Below, piece after piece: positions 35,388 to 44,364 of a DNA stretch of 64,000 bases (positions within the stretch are counted from its first letter, which is position 1; every line of letters starts with the position of its first letter). The stretch is from Bdellovibrionales bacterium. Its GTDB lineage: Bacteria > Bdellovibrionota > Bdellovibrionia > Bdellovibrionales > Bdellovibrionaceae. The notes beneath the pieces are model-generated. The model did no database searches, was not told where the DNA came from, and was given only the letters and a program-made list of their open reading frames with translations. Made by a program: the position numbers and the translations under genes. The stretch covers positions 1-64,000 of the forward strand of contig JADJOV010000003.1 of assembly GCA_016713585.1 (NCBI GenBank). The letters run 5' to 3'.

Positions 35388-37019
35388 TTAATTTAAACGA
35401 ACTTCCTGAAAAACATTCAACACGGTGGTTGCTGTTGCCGTGAGGTCATCCAAAATATTCGCTACGAAATAGGCATGTTGATTCCAAACGGCACGGGTGG
35501 GCATCCAGGAGTTCGCCTGACTCGGCGCAAAGACCCGAAGCCCGGTGGTCGCAAGAGCTATTGGATTTTCTTCTTTTGCATATCGAACAGAGGCATTTTC
35601 GCCTGTGGCCCCCTCCACATAGCTACGGGACCCATTATTTTCAACCCACATGTTATTGGCCACAACAATGAGCTTGGCAGCTCCCGATCCGTCCAAATCA
35701 GCAACCACGGGGTATTCATAGATAGTTCCCGACGGATTGATGTCTTTCCATATAGTTTTTAAATCTTTGGTTCCATCCATTTCATAAATTCTGATATATC
35801 TTTCGTCTCCATATATTATTTCTGGTTTTCCGTCTCCGTTGAAGTCAAAAGAAGTCAATCCTGTCGCAAGGCTGCTGCAATCTTGTGTGACGCTGCCAGC
35901 GACAATCTCGCCGCGATTGTTGAAAATTGTCAGTGACCTTCCGGTAGCGACAGCGATTTCCAATTGGTTTGGACTGCCGCTAAAATGTCCAATTGTGGCC
36001 TGGCCACCGCCGATCAATCCATTTCCGCAGACGATCTCAGAATGTTCAGATAGAGATTTGTCTATCAAGACTTCGCCAGTGAGTCCATTATAGATCGTCA
36101 GGTTTCCGCCACCAGAAACGACCACCTCGATACCTGGAACCTTCGGCATTAAATCAGCCACCGCAGGAAAGCCGGGTCTCAAGAATTCAAAGAGCCGGTG
36201 TCCATTATTGTCGGCGACTCCAATTCGATCCAGAATATTTAACTCACTATTTGGTTGGGTCTTGAGGCTGGCGGCAAAGGAGGTGCACATAACACTTTGT
36301 TCCTTTTGGTAATCCAAAATAGTTCGGGGGACCCTAAAGGAATTTTCCTCAATGATGAATCGCCCAGCCAAAATTTGAGTTGTGTTATCGTTGTATAGTT
36401 TAGCAGCCGAAAAGCCATGGTGGCAGCTATTGATCACAATGGCCTTTGGGGTTGTTTCATTGGTAAAGCCGAAGGGAAGTTCCCAGCGTAGACTTCCATC
36501 AAAATTAAGCGCAATAGCTTTTGTTCTAGATGCGTGAAGATAAACAATTTCAGCCTTTCCGTCATGATCCAAATCAACAAGGAGAGGGGTTGTTGTCGCA
36601 AAAGGTCGAAGAGCTTCAGATGAAATTGAGAACTTGGGCATTCCGGTGATGCCAGAAAGAACCCGAAGTACACCCTTTCCGCTGTAGGCTGTGTCTAAGT
36701 AAGAAGTGAAGACAATTTCGGCCTTCCCGTCTCCGTCAATATCACCCACCGCCGGCGACGCCATCACTTGCTTGTAGGTCGGTTCGATATCATTTGCATA
36801 GTCCCAGGCATAGAGGAGTTTTGGCTTCACGGCGTCAGCAGAGACTTCCTGGCAAACTGGGGTGCTGCCGGGCTGGTCAACAATATTATGGGTTAGCGGC
36901 TCGCTTTGAGGCGAAACAGTAATATCACCATTTTGACTGCAATTCTGAAAGGCTAAGAAGACAGGCACAGCTGTAAGAAAGATTAATATCACTGGATTCT
37001 GTCTCAAAAAGGATCTCAT
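35388..37019 (-). CDS. Exported FG-GAP/VCBS repeat protein
   Basis: A 543-residue exported protein with an N-terminal signal (ILIFLTAVPVFLAFQNC); the Cys in A-F-Q-N-C is in lipobox position though the box is not canonical, so lipidation is likely but unproven. The body is a beta-propeller-type repeat with calcium loops: VGDIDGDGKAEIVFTSYL, VDLDHDGKAEIVYLHAS, FDFNGDGKPEIIYGDE, VADLDGSGAAKLIVVAN. A late conserved stretch (SWMPTRAVWNQHAYFVANI) is seen in similar surface proteins. Such proteins are often surface-exposed and involved in binding. Monocistronic, convergent with the chemoreceptor gene. Confidence 0.8.
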   Translation of the reverse strand: MRSFLRQNPVILIFLTAVPVFLAFQNCSQNGDITVSPQSEPLTHNIVDQPGSTPVCQEVSADAVKPKLLYAWDYANDIEPTYKQVMASPAVGDIDGDGKAEIVFTSYLDTAYSGKGVLRVLSGITGMPKFSISSEALRPFATTTPLLVDLDHDGKAEIVYLHASRTKAIALNFDGSLRWELPFGFTNETTPKAIVINSCHHGFSAAKLYNDNTTQILAGRFIIEENSFRVPRTILDYQKEQSVMCTSFAASLKTQPNSELNILDRIGVADNNGHRLFEFLRPGFPAVADLMPKVPGIEVVVSGGGNLTIYNGLTGEVLIDKSLSEHSEIVCGNGLIGGGQATIGHFSGSPNQLEIAVATGRSLTIFNNRGEIVAGSVTQDCSSLATGLTSFDFNGDGKPEIIYGDERYIRIYEMDGTKDLKTIWKDINPSGTIYEYPVVADLDGSGAAKLIVVANNMWVENNGSRSYVEGATGENASVRYAKEENPIALATTGLRVFAPSQANSWMPTRAVWNQHAYFVANILDDLTATATTVLNVFQEVRLN

Positions 37020-37352
37020 CGAACACCCCGCCCCATTGTTAAATCAAAACATCAATCCCCGTGCGCATGTATACCTGCAAAGTGGACGCCGTGCTTAAAC
37101 TCAAATAATGCACAAGGCATTGATTATCGTCGTCAAGGGGTTAGGCGGGTGACTTGTTATTTCGAACACCCCTGGGAGGACAGTCAGTCAATACGGCGGG
37201 GATCACTCTCAAAAATATAGACCCTTCGCGTAATCACTTCAGGTCTAAAATTGAAGAGTGCCAGGATTTGTTGATATTTCAGTCAGAGTTCTCTAGCATA
37301 CAAAGCCTAGCATACAACTCAAGCATTGCCCCTATATGAGGAGAGGAATTTC
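37020..37352 (+). promoter_or_regulatory. Upstream region of aconitase with candidate promoter
   Basis: 333 bp without a gene. A sigma70-like promoter is seen at 37271-37299: TTGATA, 17-bp spacer, TAGCAT. CTAGCATACAA occurs twice in a row (37292-37302 and 37307-37317), so the -10 region is duplicated and a second start is possible. The ribosome binding site GAGGAGAGGAA lies just before ATG 37353. Confidence 0.45.
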
Positions 37353-39617
37353 ATGCAATCCAAAATTGAAACAACTGAAGAATTAGTGCAGGGAGTCTAC
37401 ATTAAAACCGCAGAACGATTGGCGGTGGTGAGAGGTCGATTAGGGCGACCATTAACTTTGGGCGAGAAAGTTTTGTTTGGGCATTTGGACGATCCGAAGA
37501 ATCAGGAGCTCAAGCGTGGTGAGAGTTTTCTTTTGTTGCGGCCTGATCGAGTGGCTATGCAGGATGCCACAGCTCAGATGGCATTATTGCAGTTTATGCT
37601 GGCAGAGAAATCAGAGGCGGCCGTTCCGTCGACCGTGCATTGTGATCATCTGATACAGGCCTATCAAGGAAAAGAAAAGGATATGGCCGCAGCAAACAAG
37701 GCCAATGAAGAAGTTTATAAATTTTTGGCAACGGCCTCATCGCGATACAATATTGGGTTTTGGCAACCGGGGGCTGGAATTATTCATCAGGTGATTTTAG
37801 AAAATTACGCTTTTCCGGGTGGTTTAATGATCGGAACCGATTCTCACACGCCAAATGCCGGCGGACTGGGAATGTGTGCGATTGGGGTTGGGGGCTCGGA
37901 TGCCTCAGATGTGATGGTGGGACTTCCGTGGGAAGTTAAGAATCCAAAAATGATTGGTATTCATTTAAAGGGGAAACTCAATGGATGGACATCTGCAAAA
38001 GATGTGATTTTGAAACTCTGTGGAATGCTAACAGTAAAAGGTGGAACGGATAAGATTGTTGAATATTTTGGAGAAGGAACCTCTTCAATCTCTTGTACAG
38101 GGAAAGCAACGATCACCAATATGGGTGCTGAGCTTGGGGCCACTTGTTCAATTTTTCCCTATGATGACCGTATGGGAGCCTATTTGAAGATGACCAATCG
38201 GGCAGGGCTTGCGGCCATTGCTGACAAAAATAAGGATTTACTCACGGCGGATCCAGAAGTCGCCAAAGATCCCAAGAAATATTATGACGAAGTTTACGAA
38301 ATTGATTTATCTACTCTGGAGCCACATTTGGTGGGGCCGCATTCTCCGGATATTGCGCGGCCTATTTCAGCAGTGGCAAAAGAGGCCGTTGAGAAGGGCT
38401 GGCCACTCAAGCTATCAGCGGCTTTGATTGGTTCCTGCACAAATTCTTCCTATGAAGATATTGGCCGATCTACTTTTGTCGCTAAGCAAGGGTTGAGCGT
38501 TGGCATTAAAATGGTGCAACCATTTCTAGTCACTCCAGGGTCAACTCAAATTCAGAAAACTATCGAGCGAGATGGTCAGATGCAGACCTTAACTGACTTG
38601 GGCGCCAATGTTCTTGCGAATGCCTGTGGACCTTGCATTGGACAGTGGAAACGGGATGAAATTAAATCAGGGGACAAAAATACAATTGTGACTTCATTCA
38701 ATAGAAATTTTCGCGGACGAAATGATGCAAACAATGATACGCTTGCGTTTATTGGTTCTCCAGAGCTTGTGACCGCGCTAGCTTTGGCCGGCCGCATAGA
38801 TTTTAATCCGATGACCGATGAGCTCCAAGGACCGAAAGGGAAAATCAAACTTGAAGCGCCGGTGGCGCCAGAATTGCCAAGTCGGGGTTTTGTCGCTGAT
38901 CTTGAGGGTTATCAGAAGCCCGCAGGATCTAAGGCTCAGGTCGCAGTGAGCCCAACATCTGAGCGTTTGCAGTTTCTAAAGCCATTCCCGGCCTGGGATG
39001 GGAAAGACTTTGTGGATCAGATCGTCTTGGCCAAGGCTCGAGGTAAATGCACCACAGATCATATTAGCCCTGGGGGCAAATGGCTCAATTATCGCGGACA
39101 TTTGGATCATATTTCAGACAATATGCTATTTGGTGCTGACAATGCTTTTACCAAAGAAATTGGAAAAGGGAAAAATCAACTGACAGGGCAGGGGGGGCAA
39201 GAGTTTTCAAAACTGGCCCGGGAGTACCAAAAAGCTGGCAAGGGATGGGTGATTATTGGGGATGAAAATTACGGGGAAGGCTCTTCCCGAGAGCATGCCG
39301 CCATGTCACCCCGTTATTTGGGAGTGACCGCTGTCGTTGTTAAGTCTTATGCGCGTATTCATGAAACAAACTTAAAAAAACAAGGTGTCTTGGCTTTACA
39401 TTTTAGTAACCCTGCTGACTATGAAAAAATTCAGGAAGACGATCAAATCAGTTTCTTGAATTTGTCGGCTCTTGCGCCAGGTCAGCCAGTTAAAATGGTT
39501 CTAAAGCATAACAACGGGACGACGGAAGAGGTCCAGCTGACACACACCTATAACGCGGAACAACTGAAATGGTTTAAGGCTGGGTCTGCCTTGAATCTGA
39601 TCCGTCATCAGTCCTAA
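37353..39617 (+). CDS. acn: Aconitate hydratase (mitochondrial-type)
   Basis: A 754-residue citrate-cycle enzyme that isomerises citrate to isocitrate. Iron-sulfur ligands are Cys362 in GSCTNSSYED and Cys425/Cys428 in ACGPCIGQW. Other signatures are GTDSHTPNAGGLG, FPGG, and in the swivel domain GDENYGEGSSREHAAM and ARIHETNLKKQGVL. Size and sequence fit the shorter mitochondrial-type aconitase rather than the 890-residue AcnA or AcnB. ATG 37353 follows a strong ribosome binding site; the frame is open nine codons upstream. Gene intact. A GC-rich hairpin follows. Confidence 0.95.
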   Translation: MQSKIETTEELVQGVYIKTAERLAVVRGRLGRPLTLGEKVLFGHLDDPKNQELKRGESFLLLRPDRVAMQDATAQMALLQFMLAEKSEAAVPSTVHCDHLIQAYQGKEKDMAAANKANEEVYKFLATASSRYNIGFWQPGAGIIHQVILENYAFPGGLMIGTDSHTPNAGGLGMCAIGVGGSDASDVMVGLPWEVKNPKMIGIHLKGKLNGWTSAKDVILKLCGMLTVKGGTDKIVEYFGEGTSSISCTGKATITNMGAELGATCSIFPYDDRMGAYLKMTNRAGLAAIADKNKDLLTADPEVAKDPKKYYDEVYEIDLSTLEPHLVGPHSPDIARPISAVAKEAVEKGWPLKLSAALIGSCTNSSYEDIGRSTFVAKQGLSVGIKMVQPFLVTPGSTQIQKTIERDGQMQTLTDLGANVLANACGPCIGQWKRDEIKSGDKNTIVTSFNRNFRGRNDANNDTLAFIGSPELVTALALAGRIDFNPMTDELQGPKGKIKLEAPVAPELPSRGFVADLEGYQKPAGSKAQVAVSPTSERLQFLKPFPAWDGKDFVDQIVLAKARGKCTTDHISPGGKWLNYRGHLDHISDNMLFGADNAFTKEIGKGKNQLTGQGGQEFSKLAREYQKAGKGWVIIGDENYGEGSSREHAAMSPRYLGVTAVVVKSYARIHETNLKKQGVLALHFSNPADYEKIQEDDQISFLNLSALAPGQPVKMVLKHNNGTTEEVQLTHTYNAEQLKWFKAGSALNLIRHQS

Positions 39618-39641
39618 TTATTTAAAGTTAGAGGAATATAG

Positions 39642-39657
39642 GGGCCCTTTTGGGCCC
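39642..39657 (+). terminator. GC-rich hairpin after aconitase
   Basis: GGGCCC (39642-39647), TTTT loop, GGGCCC (39652-39657). The stem is strong and compact, 24 nt after the aconitase stop, but no U-run follows, so termination may be inefficient. Confidence 0.45.
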
Positions 39658-39673
39658 AGCAATATTGTAAAGA

Positions 39674-39734
39674 GTACTTTATTCGAAGTACGCCAACTTC
39701 AAGAATTGTGAAAATTTGTCGTTTAGGCTATAGT
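39674..39734 (+). promoter_or_regulatory. Promoter and upstream palindrome for the lipid-type operon
   Basis: TTGTGA (39706-39711), a 17-bp spacer and TATAGT (39729-39734) form a good sigma70-type promoter 28 nt before the operon's first ATG, which has GGGGGGG as ribosome binding site. Just upstream, GTACTT (39674-39679) and AAGTAC (39686-39691) form an inverted repeat centred about 24 bp before the -35, where an activator could bind. Confidence 0.6.
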
Positions 39735-39762
39735 CCGACCCCTGATTTGGGGGGGGCGTTTC

Positions 39763-40500
39763 ATGAGTCTATTGAGTTCTGATTTAACAAATTTAATTGT
39801 CAATTCTGAAGTGAATTCGGCTGTGAAATCCAAACCAGAGTCAACATTGGGTCTGCCTATTCTGGACGTTAAGGAACTTGAATTGCCAGAGGCTCTCTTT
39901 GTCCATCCTGTGAGTTCAATATCACTTCTGGAAGGGGTTGCTCTTTTCGAATTGATTGGTGTCTCTTGGATGATGGCCTTGACCTATCAAAACTGGAGCC
40001 ATGAAACCCACGAACATGCCTACGACGAAGTCAGACATACTAAATTGATTCAAGACTGCGCAAAAAAGTGTAGATGGGCTCTTTCAGATGAACAAATAAT
40101 TTTGGAAACAAAACTGACGAAGATTTTCTATATTGAAACCGAAAAATATTTGCAGAATCTTTCGCGTCGAGTGTTTAAACTCACGTATCATCAAAAAACC
40201 TGCGATTCCAAATTTGCAATTTCATCCTATGCACTCTTGGCCTTTTTGATTGAGCGACGAATCATGAAAATATATCCAGCCATGGTGAAGTATAGTCAAA
40301 ACACCACAATCCAGACAGTTGCAAGATCTATCATTCACGATGAGAGGCAGCATTTGACCCTTGTGACTGGAAAGCTTCCGAGCGGATTAGATTTTGCTGA
40401 ATCTTCTCAAGATGAAATTATTCTGATGGAACGGAAGCTTGCTAATGAATGGATGAGGTCTCTGATTCAAGGTTTTTCGGAAATACTTAAGGAAGCTTGA
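39763..40500 (+). CDS. Ferritin-like di-iron carboxylate protein (oxygenase/desaturase type)
   Basis: A 245-residue soluble, helical protein with the full four-helix di-iron ligand set: Glu63, E89-x2-H92 (DEVRHTKL), Glu164 (LIERR) and E194-x2-H197 (HDERQHLTL). Spacings of 26, 75 and 30 residues between ligand helices match ferritin-like oxygenases such as acyl-ACP desaturases and AurF-type N-oxygenases. I cannot pick the subfamily. It is first in an operon with a FabD-like acyltransferase (start overlaps this stop) and a fatty-acid-hydroxylase-type protein, so oxidation of an acyl chain is the most natural role. No signal peptide. Confidence 0.7.
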   Translation: MSLLSSDLTNLIVNSEVNSAVKSKPESTLGLPILDVKELELPEALFVHPVSSISLLEGVALFELIGVSWMMALTYQNWSHETHEHAYDEVRHTKLIQDCAKKCRWALSDEQIILETKLTKIFYIETEKYLQNLSRRVFKLTYHQKTCDSKFAISSYALLAFLIERRIMKIYPAMVKYSQNTTIQTVARSIIHDERQHLTLVTGKLPSGLDFAESSQDEIILMERKLANEWMRSLIQGFSEILKEA

Positions 40501-41405
40501 TGCGCGCCATTCTCTTTCCAGGATTGGATTCACTTTTTGTTGCCTCAAAAATCAAGAGGTGGCTTGATTTTGATTTTATCAAGCAATCACTCAATGAAAC
40601 ATCCTTGAAGTTGTCCGAACTCACGAATCAAAGTGAAGACTTACTAACGTTTATCAGAGATACACACCGGCCCTATCTAGTGGATCTTGATCGATCCCTC
40701 GTTTGTCTGACGGTGCTTCAGGTTTCGATTGCGACCAATCTCAAAAATAAAATAACTGATCTTGGTCTAATACAAGGATGCAGTCATGGCGACATTGCGC
40801 GATCGGTGATGGTCGAAAGTATTTCCCTGAACGACGCTATTGAAATCCTTTGGAGTTTCACGTTTTTGAGAAAGTTGCTTCCGGACGGGGTGACGGCAAC
40901 AGTCAGAACCAAAGACGGGACCCCGATTTCAGAGGCTCATATCGCCTGGTTTAATGCCGAGGAAACACCGATCAGTCTGTGGTCAAAGGAGCATGGAACA
41001 ATTGGGTCCGAGACTTACAAAATTAGTTTACTTTCTAGCACGGCCGCAGACAGGAATCTTAAGATCAAAAATATGCTCCCATTTCCAGTGCATACACCCG
41101 CATTAATGCCTGCGATCGAACTTCTAAGAAAGACCTCAGACTTGTGGCCAGTCTCAGCTCCAAAGCATGGTACAGTTTCCAGCGTTTGGGTCAGAGACAT
41201 CACATCGGCCCAAGAATTAAAAGATGAAGTCTTGGCTGGGGCGATTCAGCCGGTTCGGTGGATAGAAACATTGGATTACCTCTATCACGAAAAGAAAATT
41301 CGAGAGTTCATCAATATAGGACCGAGTAATACTCTGACTTCCTGGGTTTTTGAAAGTAACCAATATCCAGAGCTCAAGGTGATTGAGGCTTGGGATCTAC
41401 TATGA
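40500..41405 (+). CDS. FabD-like acyltransferase, divergent
   Basis: A 301-residue protein with the layout of malonyl-CoA:ACP transacylase. ILFPGLDSLF corresponds to the FabD N-terminus (F-P-G-Q-G-S), GCSHGD (residues 93-98) to the nucleophile elbow G-H-S-x-G with Ser95 kept, LPFPVHTPALMPA to the catalytic-His segment (G-x-F-H-S), and QPVRWIETLDYLY with FINIGPSNTLTSW to the C-terminal P-V-R-W and I-G-P-G motifs. The region between is about as long as in FabD but poorly conserved. Acyl transfer between CoA and a carrier protein is expected; substrate unknown. ATG 40500 overlaps the upstream TGA. Confidence 0.75.
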   Translation: MRAILFPGLDSLFVASKIKRWLDFDFIKQSLNETSLKLSELTNQSEDLLTFIRDTHRPYLVDLDRSLVCLTVLQVSIATNLKNKITDLGLIQGCSHGDIARSVMVESISLNDAIEILWSFTFLRKLLPDGVTATVRTKDGTPISEAHIAWFNAEETPISLWSKEHGTIGSETYKISLLSSTAADRNLKIKNMLPFPVHTPALMPAIELLRKTSDLWPVSAPKHGTVSSVWVRDITSAQELKDEVLAGAIQPVRWIETLDYLYHEKKIREFINIGPSNTLTSWVFESNQYPELKVIEAWDLL

Positions 41406-42121
41406 ACGAAGTTTTTGTCATGGGTGCTTTATTGATGACTGTGCTGTATCGACATTTTGTAGGTCCGGTGTTGTTTTTCAAATTCTTCTATCGAAATCTC
41501 AAGCGATGGCAGAGATTCAAAATTCAGAAAAAGGCACCATTGATTGAAAAAATCAAATTCGATAAAAAGAACACTTTTAAATCCGCTGTGGTTGATCTTT
41601 CAATTATTGGAATTGTTTTTGTTTTATATGCTCGGGGACATATGAAGCTCAATTTCGATTTCGATTTAGATTGGCAAAATATTGCAAGCAATGTTGTGGT
41701 TTTTGGGTTGCTGTTTTTTATTCAGGATTTGTATTTTTATCTGACCCATGCTTTATTTCACAGGAAAAAGCTCTATCGCCACGTTCACGCCATTCACCAT
41801 CACTCGACGAATCCCACGCCTTGGACCTCTTTTAGCCATCATTTTCTAGAAAATTTCGTTGAGCTTCTGGTCTATCCCCTTGTTCTTTATTTTCTACCCT
41901 TGAATTTCTTTGTCTTGATATTTTTTGTATTGACGACCACGACCATCAATTTTTTGGGCCATTGTGGGTTTGAGGTTGAAAGCCTCAGTCTTTCACGATT
42001 TAGATACTTCAAGTGGGTGGCTAGTTTCACTTTTCACAATCGACACCATCAGTATTTCAATGGGAACTACGGCCTCTATTTCACTATTTGGGACAGGGTC
42101 TTTAAGACTGAGATCAAGTGA
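41402..42121 (+). CDS. Fatty acid hydroxylase / sterol desaturase superfamily membrane protein
   Basis: A 239-residue integral membrane protein with the histidine boxes of the superfamily: HALFH, HVHAIHHH and HNRHHQYF, with FSHHFLENF between. These bind a membrane di-iron centre that hydroxylates or desaturates lipids using O2. Four hydrophobic segments surround the boxes (for example LVYPLVLYFLPLNFFVLIFF). It starts at ATG 41402, overlapping the stop of the acyltransferase by 4 nt. With the soluble di-iron protein upstream, the operon encodes two distinct di-iron enzymes plus an acyltransferase. Confidence 0.88.
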   Translation: MNEVFVMGALLMTVLYRHFVGPVLFFKFFYRNLKRWQRFKIQKKAPLIEKIKFDKKNTFKSAVVDLSIIGIVFVLYARGHMKLNFDFDLDWQNIASNVVVFGLLFFIQDLYFYLTHALFHRKKLYRHVHAIHHHSTNPTPWTSFSHHFLENFVELLVYPLVLYFLPLNFFVLIFFVLTTTTINFLGHCGFEVESLSLSRFRYFKWVASFTFHNRHHQYFNGNYGLYFTIWDRVFKTEIK

Positions 42122-42165
42122 ATTCAGTCATTCCAAAAACTGCCAACTCGCCGCGGGTATATAAG

Positions 42166-42660
42166 TCAGTATCCCAGAGATAGCATGATCGAAGATCCCT
42201 GTGTTGTCGGTAAGAACAGAACAGATACGTCATTTTGAACCGATTTTGGCTTGGCGCCGGTCCAAATATCAATAACTTCCCATATATGAAAACCAAGCCA
42301 GAGTCCGCCCCCAACCAGGGCTTTCATCGTATCAGCACAATCGCCTCGATCTCTCGGATTTCTTTCATTCTGGCGATTTCGGCAGTCCGCCGAAGCCAAT
42401 AAGCCAACCCCGATGGCCTGCGTGACCGAAAACAGTAACCCTTTGAAATAATATCTATCTTGAATGAGGTGACCAAGACCAAATCCTAAAGTGGAACCTA
42501 ACACGCCCCCAGTAATGTACTTTCCTTTCGGGATTGTCTTCTCGGGCGAGGTTTCGGTTTCAATTTTCTGATTCTTCGATTCGCCAAGGTCAGGTGAATC
42601 TTCGGCCCGAACAAAACACCCTATGAGAAGGACGAATCCAAGCATAAACATTTTATTCAT
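42166..42660 (-). CDS. Exported membrane protein of unknown function
   Basis: A 164-residue protein with signal peptide (MFMLGFVLLIGCFVRA), then a charged linker, then a Gly-rich hydrophobic pair (GGVLGSTLGFGLGHLIQ and KGLLFSVTQAIGVGLLAS) and another hydrophobic stretch (LVGGGLWLGFHIWEVIDIW). The pattern is that of a small exported integral membrane protein. ATG 42660 directly precedes the signal peptide, with AAGGA upstream; the frame is open 14 codons further. Convergent with the lipid-type operon. Not recognised. Confidence 0.6.
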   Translation of the reverse strand: MNKMFMLGFVLLIGCFVRAEDSPDLGESKNQKIETETSPEKTIPKGKYITGGVLGSTLGFGLGHLIQDRYYFKGLLFSVTQAIGVGLLASADCRNRQNERNPRDRGDCADTMKALVGGGLWLGFHIWEVIDIWTGAKPKSVQNDVSVLFLPTTQGSSIMLSLGY

Positions 42661-42746
42661 AAAAAGCGTCCTTTCGGTGAACCCGGTGCTTATCTCCATC
42701 ACCTGAGCGTTTATTTGAACAAAAATTTTCCTTGTGTCACAACGAC

Positions 42747-42786
42747 GAATCTCCTGAGTTACCCCGTCTGGATAATCAGGAGATTC
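42747..42786. other. Perfect 11-bp inverted repeat
   Basis: GAATCTCCTGA (42747-42757) and TCAGGAGATTC (42776-42786) with an 18-nt loop, in the 218-bp spacer between two minus-strand genes. No T-run follows on either strand. On the minus strand it lies upstream of the exported-protein gene and downstream of the EF-hand protein gene; it could be a transcript-end structure or an operator. Confidence 0.5.
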
Positions 42787-42920
42787 AGTTTACTAAAATT
42801 AGCTGTCAGAAGATTTACGAAACCCTTATGGGTCAATTTGCTCTTCGGCTTTGTCGAATTCCGTCACTTTTGCTCTCCACTGAGCTAAGATCTTATCTCG
42901 TTGTGCGATCCTTTTCTTGC

Positions 42921-44043
42921 TCACGCTTGAACTGCATACTTTTCAGTTATCGGAAGCGGACGGTATCTATCTGAATCACAGAAGCCTATCTTTGAATCTT
43001 TCATATAAGCGTCAACATCTTTAAAAATACTATTGTAAAAAATTTCAGCGCCTTCCAATTTTCCATCTCGATCTGAATCATTGCCGTAAAAACCTTCCTG
43101 ATTATAGGCGGCCGAGCTTGCGCCTATTTTAGCTGGATCAGTAAAAAACAAAAAATAGAGCTTTTGCTTTGACTGTTTCATTAACGCCTGATGCGTTCGT
43201 TACCTCGAAATCCTGAGGGGTATCCAGCCATTGATTATAGAAGCTATACCAGTCTTTAACCGATGAGGCCTTTGTTTGATATTTTTTCAAATGATTGTCT
43301 AAGGTTTTCCAAACTCCGGCTTCCCCGCGTACTGCTGTCGCAACATGAAATTGCCAAGTTCCAATTGGAATGAAACCCATTGGCTTCATTGTCCCAACAA
43401 GAAACACTTTTTTAATTGATTCCTTGACTAGCCCGCGTAATCCAGCGGCATTAGCATAATAATGGGCTCTTAAGAAGCAAAATCCAAAGTTCCCTTGCGG
43501 ATCATATATCTCTCTGAGAGATTTGATGCCATCTGTTGCTGGACTATAATTGATTGAAATAGCGGTATCTAATAGTTGTCTGTCAGTTATATAATTAACA
43601 TGATGTCTTGCTTGACCCGCACTAAGAACCGGGAGAGGCCGGTTATTCATTTTTTCAATCAATTCATTATTTCTATCTTCTACAGCTTGTTCTACTTTGA
43701 AGGTTTTAACGACAGCAGATAGATCTTGTTCAGCGGCACCTTCGCCAGTAAAATTTAACAATCTGTTTTTTCTGGCGAAGAGAAAAAGTGAATTACCATC
43801 CATTGCATTAACTTCATCAACCACTTTTTTTACGATGACTTTCATTTCCTGAAGTTTCAGTTCGTATAGGGACGCGCCAACATTGTATCCAGTACTCTCA
43901 TCACTTCGATACAAATGATTGTTTGCATTGAATGATGGGGCAATTCCAGGCGAAATTCCCATTGCTGTCGACTGAAAAATTGAAAGTAGTAAAATACTAC
44001 TTAAGATAGATTTCTTGTTGATTGGGCGGTTACGTTCGGTCAT
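42921..44043 (-). CDS. Secreted protein with an EF-hand-type calcium loop, frameshifted
   Basis: About 373 residues after repair. ATG 44043 has GGAGG 5 nt upstream and leads into a signal peptide (ILSSILLLSIFQSTAMG). The first frame ends near 43138 with KAKALFFVFY; the continuation TDPAKIGASSAAYNQEGFYG is in the next frame, and removing one T from a T run joins them. Near the C-terminus is a perfect 12-residue EF-hand/dockerin-type loop, DSDRDGKLEGAE. The central part contains HYYANAAGLRG and GTWQFHVATAVRG, whose spaced Cys/His residues hint at an enzyme, but I cannot name a family. It may be a calcium-dependent exported enzyme. Confidence 0.6.
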
Positions 44044-44076
44044 CATTTCCTCCGTTAAATTTGTATTGGTCGTCAA

Positions 44077-44364
44077 AGCACAAAAATATCAAAGTCTGAC
44101 GGATGTCTTTTCATCCATTGTGAATTCGATCTTTTGTAAAAAGATGGACCGTAGACTCGCTTGGACGCAGTAGCAGGAACTATTCCAGCCTAGTAACGCC
44201 ACTGACTTGAGCGGAAGGCAAACAAGTGTCAAAGGTCTCGAAATTGAGCCACAAAGGTCTTTGGCCGAATCGAATTTTGATCGCGCCTTTAGTGTAAAGA
44301 GCAGAGGGCAAAGAGGTCAAAGTCAACAAAGAGAGAAATTTGATGAAGGTGTTTTAAATTGAAA
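44077..44364. other. Divergent intergenic region, mostly featureless
   Basis: About 290 bp between the EF-hand protein gene and the ATPase gene. It contains an imperfect direct repeat around CAAAGGTCT (two copies near 44235 and 44262) and an A/G-rich stretch of CAAAG-like words near 44300-44330. I see no gene or clear promoter. Confidence 0.35.

Noticed and set aside
42732..42974. 80-residue plus-strand frame between minus-strand genes
   Set aside because: It overlaps the C-terminus of the EF-hand protein gene and an inverted repeat; no support beyond length.
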